A stretch of 13,786 nucleotides of DNA from CAZQYC01 sp043746555 (lineage in GTDB: Bacteria > Pseudomonadota > Gammaproteobacteria > Steroidobacterales > Steroidobacteraceae): the NCBI GenBank assembly GCA_043746555.1, contig JAYTQU010000247.1:1-13786 (forward strand), written 5' to 3'. Shown one piece after another: positions 7,424-13,786 of this stretch; the first letter of the stretch is position 1, and each line of letters opens with the position of its first letter. The notes beneath the pieces were generated by a model, which was not told where the DNA came from, made no database searches, and saw nothing but the letters and a program-made list of their open reading frames with translations. The translations under genes were made by a program, and so were the position numbers.

Positions 7424-8737
7424 ATGTCCCGCTACCTCGTCCCGCCTAACTCACACGTCACCGGCTCCATCGCAATGCCGGGCGACAAATCCATTTCGCA
7501 TCGTGCGCTGATGTTAGGCGGAATCGCCGATGGCGTCACCGACGTGCGCGGCTTTTTGGAGAGCGAGGATTGTTTAGCGACGATGGCCGCGATGCGTGCA
7601 TTGGGCGTCACGATAGATCGTCCCGACAAATACAAAGTGCGAGTCCACGGAGTGGGACTTCGCGGCCTGAAGAGAGCATCGCAGTCCCTCGATATGGGCA
7701 ATGCAGGTACCGCTATGCGATTGATGACCGGTCTGCTTGCCGGACAGGCTTTCGATTCGGAATTGGTCGGTGATGCGTCGTTGATGAAGCGGCCGATGGA
7801 ACGCGTCGCCGCGCCGTTGCGCAGTATGGGCGCAAGTATCGAAACTTTGAACGGTCGCGCGCCGGTGCGAATTCGGGGCGGACAGAAATTGCACGGCATG
7901 CGCTACGACATGCCGATGGCGAGTGCCCAAGTAAAATCGGCAGTGCTGTTGGCGGGAATGTATGCCGATGGCGCGACCACAGTGATCGAACCCGCAGTCA
8001 CGCGCGATCACACCGAACGCATGCTGCTCGGATTCGGCTGCGACGTGTCCGCTGTGCGCGGTACGATTACATTGCAGCCTCCGACAATACTTACGGCGTG
8101 TACGCTCGAGGTGCCGGGCGACTTTTCTTCCGCCGCGTTTTTCATCGTCGCCGGTTGCCTTGCGGCGCAAGATGTTTTCACGATTCGGAATGTCGGTGTG
8201 AACCCAACGCGCACCGGCTTGCTCGATATTCTCGCGCTCATGGGTGCGGACTTGCGATTGGTGAATCATCGTTCAGCAGGCGCGGAACCGGTAGCCGATA
8301 TCGAAGTGCGTCGCAGCGAGTTGCGCGGCATTCAAGTTCCCGAAGAACTTGTTCCCTTGGCCATTGACGAGTGCCCGGTGTTGTTCGTGGCGGCAGCCTG
8401 TGCGAAGGGCGAGACCGTGGTCACCGGTGCGGAGGAATTGCGCGTTAAAGAAAGCGATCGCATCGGTGTCATGGCGGAAGGTTTGCGCACGCTCCGCATC
8501 GACTGCGAAGTCTTGTCCGGTGGAATACGCGTGCGCGGTAAACCGGATGGCGCGTCCTTTACGGGTGGACGCATCGATAGTCATGGCGATCACCGCATCG
8601 CCATGTCGTTTGCTGTGGCGAGTTTGCGCGCGAAGTCGGCCATCGAAATTTTAGATGTCGACAATGTTGCAACCTCGTTTCCGGGATATGTGGAAACGGC
8701 TGCGTCGGCTGCTTTAACCATTCGTCTCGAAAAATAA
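7424..8737 (+). CDS. aroA: 3-phosphoshikimate 1-carboxyvinyltransferase (EPSP synthase)
   Basis: Joins shikimate-3-phosphate and phosphoenolpyruvate to EPSP, the sixth step of the shikimate pathway. It has 437 residues and two inside-out alpha/beta domains. Visible sites are GDKS (20-23), GNAGTAMR (92-99), SAQVK (167-171), RDHTE (194-198), NPTR (260-263), the catalytic aspartate D315 in LAIDECPVLF, and RVKESDR (340-346). The four motifs GDK[ST], SAQxK, RxH[ST]E and NxTR define the class II EPSP synthases. The enzyme closely resembles, from memory, the AroA half of the Pseudomonas TyrA-AroA fusion, but here it is free-standing and begins at the conserved N-terminus. It lies 23 bases after hisC; no clear ribosome binding site precedes the ATG. 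cmk follows after 4 bases. Confidence 0.98.
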   Translation: MSRYLVPPNSHVTGSIAMPGDKSISHRALMLGGIADGVTDVRGFLESEDCLATMAAMRALGVTIDRPDKYKVRVHGVGLRGLKRASQSLDMGNAGTAMRLMTGLLAGQAFDSELVGDASLMKRPMERVAAPLRSMGASIETLNGRAPVRIRGGQKLHGMRYDMPMASAQVKSAVLLAGMYADGATTVIEPAVTRDHTERMLLGFGCDVSAVRGTITLQPPTILTACTLEVPGDFSSAAFFIVAGCLAAQDVFTIRNVGVNPTRTGLLDILALMGADLRLVNHRSAGAEPVADIEVRRSELRGIQVPEELVPLAIDECPVLFVAAACAKGETVVTGAEELRVKESDRIGVMAEGLRTLRIDCEVLSGGIRVRGKPDGASFTGGRIDSHGDHRIAMSFAVASLRAKSAIEILDVDNVATSFPGYVETAASAALTIRLEK

Positions 8738-8741
8738 CCTC

Positions 8742-9431
8742 ATGTCGGCGCCAGTAAGTGTCATCGCCATCGACGGTCCCAGCGGATCGGGCAAAGGAAC
8801 CATCGCGCGTCGTGTCGCGGACCAGCTCGGCTGGCATTTGCTGGATAGTGGCGCTCTATATCGATTAGTGGGGCTGGCCGCCTATCAGCGGGGCGTCGAT
8901 CTCGGCGATCATCCGACGCTAACGAAAATCGCAGCGCACCTCGATGTGAGTTTTGGCATGGATGCGTCGGGACATGAGCAAATTCAGTTGGCGGGCGAGG
9001 AGATCAGCGGCGACCTTCGGACTGAAGCGGCGGGTGAACGAGCCTCCGTGGTGGCCGCAATTCCCGGGGTTCGGGCTGCCTTATTGGAGCGGCAGCGACG
9101 GTTCGCTCAGCCGCCAGGATTGGTTGCCGATGGGCGCGATATGGGGACGGTTGTCTTTCCGGCCGCGCCCTTAAAAATCTATCTCACAGCGACGGCCGAA
9201 GAACGCGCCCTAAGACGCTATAACCAGTTGAAGGACAAGGAAGTTGATGGTAGCCTTGCCGCCCTTTTCGCGCAGGTGGCGCGGGATGTGGCCGAACGCG
9301 ACCACCGCGATTTGAACCGAGCGATCGCGCCGCTGAAGCCGGCGGTCGACGCCGTAATCGTCGATTCGACTTCGATGAGTGTCGACGAGGTGGTTCAACG
9401 AGTGCTGGGTTTATGGGCAGAACGGCGTTGA
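8742..9431 (+). CDS. cmk: Cytidylate kinase
   Basis: Phosphorylates CMP and dCMP with ATP to the diphosphates, in nucleotide salvage and mRNA-turnover recycling. The 229 residues match the bacterial type I family (227 in E. coli). The Walker A loop GPSGSGKGT is at 12-20, LDSGALYR at 34-41 binds CMP, GRDMGTVVFP is at 131-140, and the lid and nearby conserved segment ERDHRDLNRAIAPLKPA starts at about 185. It starts 4 bases after the aroA stop with no obvious Shine-Dalgarno sequence, so coupling to aroA translation is likely. It is the last gene of the close-packed block; the next gene, rpsA, is 156 bases on, a spacing and order typical of cmk-rpsA in proteobacteria. Confidence 0.97.
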   Translation: MSAPVSVIAIDGPSGSGKGTIARRVADQLGWHLLDSGALYRLVGLAAYQRGVDLGDHPTLTKIAAHLDVSFGMDASGHEQIQLAGEEISGDLRTEAAGERASVVAAIPGVRAALLERQRRFAQPPGLVADGRDMGTVVFPAAPLKIYLTATAEERALRRYNQLKDKEVDGSLAALFAQVARDVAERDHRDLNRAIAPLKPAVDAVIVDSTSMSVDEVVQRVLGLWAERR

Positions 9432-9435
9432 TCAT

Positions 9436-9472
9436 TGCGCGGAGGATGCGCGCCGAAGATGTTGGAAACATC
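9436..9472 (+). promoter_or_regulatory. Two small hairpins after cmk
   Basis: GCGC (9437-9440) pairs with GCGC (9448-9451), holding GGAGGAT in the loop. GATGTT (9458-9463) pairs perfectly with AACATC (9467-9472) around GGA. Neither is followed by a T-run. A weak promoter-like pair lies across them: TTGGAA at 9462-9467 and TATCGT at 9484-9489, with a 16-base spacer. In E. coli, rpsA is also transcribed from promoters near the end of cmk, so a promoter here would not be surprising, but neither box is close to consensus. Confidence 0.25.
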
Positions 9473-9499
9473 CGTATCGTTGGTATCGTTTTCTTAGCG

Positions 9500-9524
9500 C
9501 CGCGCAGGGACTTGCGGTTTTTTT
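9500..9524 (+). terminator. Candidate intrinsic terminator or attenuator between cmk and rpsA
   Basis: CCGCG (9500-9504) can pair with TGCGG (9513-9517), four GC pairs plus one G-U, around an 8-base loop, directly followed by seven T (9518-9524). The stem is short, so termination would be partial at best. It could insulate the serC-cmk block from rpsA or attenuate read-through. Confidence 0.45.
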
Positions 9525-9530
9525 ATCAAC

Positions 9531-9587
9531 CCCTAGCAGCCACGACGGCTACCAGGGCCAGCGGATCGTAGCGATCCGGGAAGCACC
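9531..9587 (+). promoter_or_regulatory. Structured rpsA leader with two hairpins and the ribosome binding site
   Basis: Hairpin A pairs CCCT (9531-9534) with AGGG (9554-9557) and AGCC (9538-9541) with GGCT (9547-9550), around a small internal loop and an ACGAC apical loop. Hairpin B is a perfect 7-bp stem, CGGATCG (9562-9568) with CGATCCG (9572-9578), and a TAG loop. The Shine-Dalgarno GGGAAG (9578-9583) abuts hairpin B, four bases before the ATG. In E. coli the rpsA leader folds into successive hairpins with a GAAG-type weak site and mediates autorepression by S1. The layout here is similar, so autogenous control is inferred. Confidence 0.55.
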
Positions 9588-11261
9588 ATGACCGAGAGTT
9601 TTGCCCAATTATTCGAAGAAAGTTTAGCTAGTCAAAAATTTAAGACCGGCGCGATCATTATGGGGCGCGTTGTCGGCGTCACGGACGATGTCGTGATCGT
9701 CAACGCCGGACTGAAAAGCGAAGCGGTCATCTCGATCGACCAATTCAAGAACGAGCGCGGCGAAGTAGAAGTCACTGTCGGCGACGACGTCGAAGTCGCA
9801 CTCGATAGCGTAGAAGACGGTACCGGCGAAACCCGCCTGTCCCGCGAGAAAGCCAAGCGCGCTCGCACCTGGACCCGCCTCGAAGAAGCCTTCGAGAAGC
9901 AAGAGATCATTCAGGGCATTATCAACGGTCGCGTCAAAGGCGGTTTCACGGTTGAAATCGACTTCGTGCGCGCCTTCTTGCCGGGCTCATTGGTCGATGT
10001 GCGACCGGTGCGCGATCCCGGTTATCTCGAAGGCAAAGTCCTCGAGTTCAAAGTCATTAAGCTCGATCAGAAGCGCAACAATGTGGTCGTGTCGCGTCGC
10101 GCCGTGGTCGAACAAGAAAGCAGCAGCGAGCGCAACGAGCTGCTCGAGAAGTTACAAGAAGGCGCGATGATCAAAGGTGTGGTCAAGAACCTCACCGATT
10201 ACGGCGCGTTCGTGGATTTGGGCGGCATCGATGGGCTCTTGCACATCACCGACATGGCGTGGAAACGAGTCAAGCATCCGTCGGAAGTGGTGCAGGTCGG
10301 TCAAGAGATCGACGTACGCATCTTGAAGTTCGATCGCGAACGTCAACGCGTCAGCCTCGGCATCAAACAGCTCGGCAACGATCCGTGGCAGAGCATTGCT
10401 CGCCGGTATCCGACCGGTACGAGATTGTTCGGCAAGGTTACCAACATTGCCGACTACGGCTGCTTCGTCGAAATCGAAGAAGGCGTGGAAGGCTTGGTGC
10501 ATGTCTCCGAAATGGATTGGACCAACAAGAACGTCAGTCCGTCGAAGATCGTGCACGTTGGCCAGGAATGCGAAGTCATGGTGCTCGATGTGGATGAAGA
10601 GCGCCGTCGTATCTCCCTCGGTCTCAAGCAATGCCAATCGAATCCGTGGAAGGATTTTTCGGACAATTTCAATCGCGGCGATCAAGTGGCCGGTCAAATC
10701 AAGTCGATCACCGACTTCGGTATCTTCATCGGCTTGGCGGGCGGCATCGACGGTCTCATTCACTTGTCGGATATCTCGTGGGATATGACCGGTGAAGAAG
10801 CAGTTCGCAATTATCAAAAGGGTCAACAACTCGAAGCGATGGTGCTGGCTATCGACCCGGAACGCGAACGCATTTCGCTCGGCATCAAGCAGTTGGCGAA
10901 GGATCCGTTCGCCGGTTGGATTGCCGAACATCCCAAAGGCACGATCGTCAACGGCACCGTGCGCGAAGTCGATGCCAAGGGCGCCGTGATCGATCTCGGC
11001 GGCGGTGTCGATGGACACTTGCGTGCCTCCGAATTGGCGCGCGATCGCGTAGAAGATGCACGCACCGTTCTCAAAGTGGGCGACGTAGTTGAAGCGAAAT
11101 TTACAGGCGTCGATCGCAAAGGCCGAACGATTGCACTGTCGATCAAAGCCAAAGAAATGCACGAAGAAGCCGAAGCGATGCAGAACTATCGCACCGACTC
11201 GGCCTCGGGTACCAGCTTGGGAGACCTGCTCAAGGAACACATTGGCGGCAACGACGAATAG
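9588..11261 (+). CDS. rpsA: 30S ribosomal protein S1
   Basis: The largest small-subunit protein; it binds single-stranded mRNA leaders and unfolds them for initiation, which matters most for messages with weak or no Shine-Dalgarno. It has 557 residues, the same as E. coli S1. Six S1 (OB-fold) repeats are visible at about 21-87, 105-171, 192-260, 277-347, 364-434 and 451-520. Domains 3-6 show the classic patterns such as DYGAFVDLGGIDGLLHITD (204-222) and the repeated RISLG or RVSLG ends. The first two domains are degenerate, as expected for ribosome docking. The C-terminal tail ends GDLLKEHIGGNDE. The ATG is supported by GGGAAG upstream. ihfB follows after 124 bases, the usual gamma/betaproteobacterial order. 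Confidence 0.99.
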   Translation: MTESFAQLFEESLASQKFKTGAIIMGRVVGVTDDVVIVNAGLKSEAVISIDQFKNERGEVEVTVGDDVEVALDSVEDGTGETRLSREKAKRARTWTRLEEAFEKQEIIQGIINGRVKGGFTVEIDFVRAFLPGSLVDVRPVRDPGYLEGKVLEFKVIKLDQKRNNVVVSRRAVVEQESSSERNELLEKLQEGAMIKGVVKNLTDYGAFVDLGGIDGLLHITDMAWKRVKHPSEVVQVGQEIDVRILKFDRERQRVSLGIKQLGNDPWQSIARRYPTGTRLFGKVTNIADYGCFVEIEEGVEGLVHVSEMDWTNKNVSPSKIVHVGQECEVMVLDVDEERRRISLGLKQCQSNPWKDFSDNFNRGDQVAGQIKSITDFGIFIGLAGGIDGLIHLSDISWDMTGEEAVRNYQKGQQLEAMVLAIDPERERISLGIKQLAKDPFAGWIAEHPKGTIVNGTVREVDAKGAVIDLGGGVDGHLRASELARDRVEDARTVLKVGDVVEAKFTGVDRKGRTIALSIKAKEMHEEAEAMQNYRTDSASGTSLGDLLKEHIGGNDE

Positions 11262-11270
11262 ATAGTCGAT

Positions 11271-11307
11271 GAGTCTCGCGCCTCTGCTTTGCAAAGGTGC
11301 GAGACTC
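11271..11307 (+). terminator. Strong stem-loop between rpsA and ihfB
   Basis: GAGTCTCGC (11271-11279) and GCGAGACTC (11299-11307) form a perfect 9-bp stem. It can extend inward by a G-U pair and CCT/AGG (11281-11283 with 11295-11297) to 13 pairs, leaving an 11-base loop. No T-run follows, so it is not a classic intrinsic terminator. It may protect the rpsA mRNA 3' end from exonucleases or act with Rho. Confidence 0.5.
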
Positions 11308-11326
11308 GCCGACGATTGCGCTTCAT

Positions 11327-11355
11327 TCGTCGCGACGACAAAGTTGACCGTCAAC
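11327..11355. promoter_or_regulatory. Two short perfect palindromes upstream of ihfB
   Basis: TCGTCGCGACGA (11327-11338) is a perfect 12-base palindrome. Four bases on, GTTGACCGTCAAC (11343-11355) is a perfect 6+1+6 inverted repeat. Either could be a protein-binding operator. TTGACC at 11344-11349 also looks like a -35 box, but I find no good -10 element at the right distance. GGGG at 11366-11369 is too far from the ATG to be the ihfB ribosome binding site, and nothing closer looks like one. Confidence 0.3.
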
Positions 11356-11385
11356 AAGAATAAACGGGGCTAACTCTCATCTAGT

Positions 11386-11688
11386 ATGACTAAGTCGGAA
11401 CTCATCGAACTGATCTCAGCGAAGCAGAAACATCTGCCCGCTAAGGATGTCGAGTTGGCGGTGAAGCACCTACTCGAAATCATGGGCGACTCGCTGGCGC
11501 AAGGAAGCCGTATCGAGATCCGCGGCTTCGGTAGTTTCTCGCTGCACTTTCGTCCGCCACGTCAAGGACGAAATCCCAAAACCGGCGAAGCCGTGGCGCT
11601 CTCCGGCAAATACGTTCCGCATTTCAAACCCGGCAAGGAATTGCGCGAGCGCGTGAACGAAGGTGCGGGCAAGCCAATCAGAGATTAG
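11386..11688 (+). CDS. ihfB: Integration host factor subunit beta
   Basis: A small DNA-bending protein that pairs with IHF-alpha (encoded elsewhere) to make U-turn bends in nucleoid, promoter, replication and recombination complexes. It has 100 residues, slightly longer than the 94 of E. coli. MTKSELIELI begins the dimerising helices, IEIRGFGSF (43-51) is the family core, and GRNPKTG (61-67) carries the intercalating proline P64 at the tip of the beta-arm. KYVPHFKPGKELRERVN (75-91) is typical of IHF-beta and argues against HU. The start matches the family exactly, but no Shine-Dalgarno is visible before it. The position right after rpsA is the conserved one. Confidence 0.97.
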   Translation: MTKSELIELISAKQKHLPAKDVELAVKHLLEIMGDSLAQGSRIEIRGFGSFSLHFRPPRQGRNPKTGEAVALSGKYVPHFKPGKELRERVNEGAGKPIRD

Positions 11689-11700
11689 GCCGTGAACGCT

Positions 11701-11766
11701 AGGCTGTAGACTGTAGGTCGAAGGGACTTATCTCTGTTCTTACCTTCAGCCTACTGTCTACAGCCT
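11701..11766. repeat. 66-base imperfect palindrome between ihfB and maeB
   Basis: The 24-base arms are 11701-11724 and 11743-11766, with an 18-base loop (11725-11742). The outer 11 pairs are perfect (AGGCTGTAGAC with GTCTACAGCCT). After one T-T mismatch come five perfect pairs (GTAGG/CCTAC), a wobble, one C-A mismatch, and five more pairs. The arms themselves contain a degenerate direct repeat of CTGTAG. It starts 12 bases after the ihfB stop and ends 6 bases before the maeB ATG. As RNA it would form one long hairpin followed by TTTCT, so it could terminate ihfB transcription; alternatively it is a mobile or repetitive extragenic palindrome. Confidence 0.85.
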
Positions 11767-11772
11767 TTCTAT

Positions 11773-13786
11773 ATGCTCGATCGCGAACATCTCCGCAAAG
11801 CCGCTCTCGAATACCACGAATTACCCACGCCGGGTAAAATCTCGATTGCGCCCACTAAACAATTAGTCAATCAACGCGATCTAGCGCTTGCGTATTCGCC
11901 GGGCGTTGCAGCCGCTTGTGACGAGATCGTCGCGGATAGCAAGAACGCTTTTCGATACACCGCGCGCGGTAATCTGGTGGGCGTCATTACCAATGGCACG
12001 GCGGTGTTGGGACTGGGCGCTATCGGTCCGTTGGCCGCGAAGCCGGTCATGGAAGGCAAAGCGGTGCTGTTTAAGAAATTCGCCGGCATCGACGCGTTTG
12101 ATATCGAAGTCGAACAACGCGATCCCGATAAGTTAATCGAGTTGATAGCGGCGCTCGAACCCACATTTGGCGCGATCAATCTCGAAGACATCAAAGCACC
12201 GGAATGCTTCTACATCGAACGCCGACTGCGCGAGCGCATGAAAATCCCGGTATTCCATGACGATCAACATGGCACGGCGATTATCGTGGGCGCGGCAGTA
12301 CTCAATGGACTTGCCGTCGTGGGCAAACGTCCCGACAAAGTGAAACTCGTGGTCAGTGGTGCCGGTGCCGCCGCGTTAGCGTGCGTCGATTTGCTGGTCG
12401 ACTTAGGCGTGCCGGTCAAAAATATCTGGGTAACCGATTTGGCGGGCGTCGTCTATCGCGGTCGCATCGAACTGATGGACGACGATAAAGCACGCTTCGC
12501 GCAAGACACCGAGGCGCGCACGCTGGCGGAGGTGATTGGCGACGCGGATATTTTTTTAGGTTTGTCGGCAGGCGGCGTGCTCAAGCCCGAATTGTTGAAG
12601 ACGATGGCAGAGCGACCGCTCGTGTTTGCGCTCGCGAACCCGACGCCGGAGATTCTGCCGGATGTCGCTCACGCTGCGCGCAACGATGCCATCGTTGCAA
12701 CCGGACGCAGCGACTTTCCCAATCAAATTAACAATGTCATTTGCTTCCCGTTTATTTTTCGCGGTGCGCTCGATGTCGGCGCGACCACGATTACACGCGC
12801 GATGGAGATTGCCGCCGTCCATGCGATTGCCGAGTTGGCGCGGCAAGAACAAAGCGAAGTTGTGGCGAGCGCTTATGGCATTCGCAACTTAGCGTTCGGC
12901 CCCGAGTACTTAATTCCAAAGCCATTCGATCCGCGGCTCATCGTTAAAATTGCCCCGGCCGTGGCGCGCGCAGCAATGGAGTCCGGCGTCGCGGCGCGGC
13001 CGATTGCAGACTTCGACGCTTACGAGCAGCAGCTCGAACACTTTGTTTATCACAGTGGCACGCTTATGCGTCCGGTGTTCGCGACGGCGCGAAACGTTGC
13101 GCCTGGAAGTAAGCGTATTTTGCTGGCGGAAGGCGAGGACGAGCGCGTATTGCGCGCGGCGCAAATTATTATCGACGAAGAACTAGCCGCGCCAATTCTC
13201 ATCGGTCGTCCGGCGGTGATCGAAGATCGCATTGCGCGCTATGGCCTGCGAATGCGGACCGGCATCGATTTGACCATCGTCAATCCCGAACGCGACGAAC
13301 GCTACAAGGAGTGCTGGCAGGAATATCACCGCATCATGGCGCGACGCGGCGTGACGGCGCAGTACGCGCGGTTGGAAATGCGTCGTCGTTCCACGCTGAT
13401 TGGCGCCATGTTGCTGCGTCGTGGCGACGCCGACGGTTTGATTTGCGGCACGATCGGTCAGACCAAAACGCATCTGGACTACATCGAGCGCGTGATCGGC
13501 CGGCCGCCGGGTCGCAGCGTATTTGCCGCGATGAATGCGTTGATTCTTCCCGGCAGACAATTGTTTATCGTCGATACTCACATCAATCACGATCCCACTG
13601 CGCAGGAGCTTGCCGAGATCGCCAAAATGGCCGCGGATGAGATTCGGCGCTTCGGCATCGTGCCGAAAGTGGCATTGCTTTCGCACTCCAATTTCGGCAG
13701 CAGCGATTCGCCATCGGCGCTTAAGATGCGCGCCGCACTCGAATTGCTCAAAGCGATGGATAAAAAACTGATGGTCGATGGCGAAA
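11773..13786 (+). CDS. maeB: NADP-type malic enzyme with phosphotransacetylase-like domain, 3' end beyond the window
   Basis: Oxidatively decarboxylates malate to pyruvate, supplying NADPH and feeding acetyl-CoA or gluconeogenic balance. 671 residues are visible of a family usually near 760; the frame is open to the window edge. The malic enzyme part spans about 1-430: LALAYSPGVA with Y41, the catalytic lysine K96 in MEGKAVLFKKFAG, metal ligands in NLEDI (137-141) and FHDDQHGTA (161-169), the Rossmann loop VVSGAGAAA (193-201), and ANPTPEI (288-294). A phosphotransacetylase-like C-terminal domain begins at about 430 (HSGTLMRPVF) and includes LSHSNFGSSDSPSALKMR; in E. coli MaeB this domain is regulatory. 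The ATG fits the family N-terminus and no other in-frame start is near, but no ribosome binding site is visible because the palindrome occupies that space. Confidence 0.95.
   Translation, partial: MLDREHLRKAALEYHELPTPGKISIAPTKQLVNQRDLALAYSPGVAAACDEIVADSKNAFRYTARGNLVGVITNGTAVLGLGAIGPLAAKPVMEGKAVLFKKFAGIDAFDIEVEQRDPDKLIELIAALEPTFGAINLEDIKAPECFYIERRLRERMKIPVFHDDQHGTAIIVGAAVLNGLAVVGKRPDKVKLVVSGAGAAALACVDLLVDLGVPVKNIWVTDLAGVVYRGRIELMDDDKARFAQDTEARTLAEVIGDADIFLGLSAGGVLKPELLKTMAERPLVFALANPTPEILPDVAHAARNDAIVATGRSDFPNQINNVICFPFIFRGALDVGATTITRAMEIAAVHAIAELARQEQSEVVASAYGIRNLAFGPEYLIPKPFDPRLIVKIAPAVARAAMESGVAARPIADFDAYEQQLEHFVYHSGTLMRPVFATARNVAPGSKRILLAEGEDERVLRAAQIIIDEELAAPILIGRPAVIEDRIARYGLRMRTGIDLTIVNPERDERYKECWQEYHRIMARRGVTAQYARLEMRRRSTLIGAMLLRRGDADGLICGTIGQTKTHLDYIERVIGRPPGRSVFAAMNALILPGRQLFIVDTHINHDPTAQELAEIAKMAADEIRRFGIVPKVALLSHSNFGSSDSPSALKMRAALELLKAMDKKLMVDGE

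Noticed and set aside
7574..8269. 231-codon minus-strand open frame opposite aroA
   Set aside because: Shadow of aroA; His/Arg/Gln-rich product with no family features.
9379..9591. 70-codon + strand frame bridging cmk and rpsA
   Set aside because: It overlaps the cmk end and the rpsA leader hairpins, and its product is low-complexity with no family resemblance.
10152..11357. 401-codon open frame on the minus strand opposite rpsA
   Set aside because: It lies wholly across the six-domain S1 gene. Its product shows no recognisable domain and its openness follows from the strong codon bias of rpsA.
11344..11376. Sigma-70 promoter for ihfB using TTGACC
   Set aside because: No acceptable -10 hexamer at 16-18 bases; the TTGACC is part of a perfect inverted repeat, so it was kept only as a palindrome.
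1..13786. Mobile element, prophage, CRISPR, defence or secondary-metabolite system
   Set aside because: All coding space is taken by intact conserved housekeeping genes; no transposase, integrase, repeat-spacer pattern or toxin-antitoxin pair is visible.

Overview
The window is a chromosomal housekeeping segment from a gamma- or betaproteobacterium, moderately GC-rich by eye. The order gyrA - serC - pheA - hisC - aroA - cmk - rpsA - ihfB is the conserved 'aroF/ribosomal protein S1' neighbourhood known from Pseudomonas and many Betaproteobacteria. The S1 protein has six domains and 557 residues, the length known for E. coli S1, and IHF-beta is present, which supports that placement. I cannot name a genus. 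All genes lie on the + strand and coding density is high. I saw no tRNA, rRNA, CRISPR array, IS element or phage gene.

Layout: positions 1-171 are a gyrA upstream region with an inverted repeat and a weak promoter candidate. gyrA (172-2760) is intact. A tight block follows: serC (2824-3906), a short-type serA (3913-5082), pheA (5092-6282, GTG start), hisC (6279-7400, ATGA overlap), aroA (7424-8737) and cmk (8742-9431), with gaps of 6, 9, -4, 23 and 4 bases. The 156-base cmk-rpsA gap is packed with hairpins, including a T-tract terminator candidate and two hairpins just before the rpsA start. rpsA (9588-11261) and ihfB (11386-11688) are separated by a 124-base spacer holding a strong stem and two palindromes. 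A 66-base near-perfect inverted repeat sits between ihfB and maeB. maeB (11773 onward) runs off the right edge.

How the genes work together: SerA and SerC make phosphoserine from 3-phosphoglycerate. AroA makes EPSP on the way to chorismate, PheA converts chorismate to phenylpyruvate, and the HisC-type aminotransferase can serve histidine and/or aromatic amino acids. Cmk supplies CDP and dCDP, S1 loads mRNA on ribosomes, IHF-beta bends DNA, and GyrA supercoils it. MaeB links malate to pyruvate.

The window does not show an undescribed system. The points worth a second look are departures from the usual cluster: tyrA is absent between hisC and aroA; a short-form serA is inserted after serC and lacks the usual catalytic acid; a palindromic element abuts a malic enzyme gene that has no visible ribosome binding site; and the rpsA leader is highly structured.
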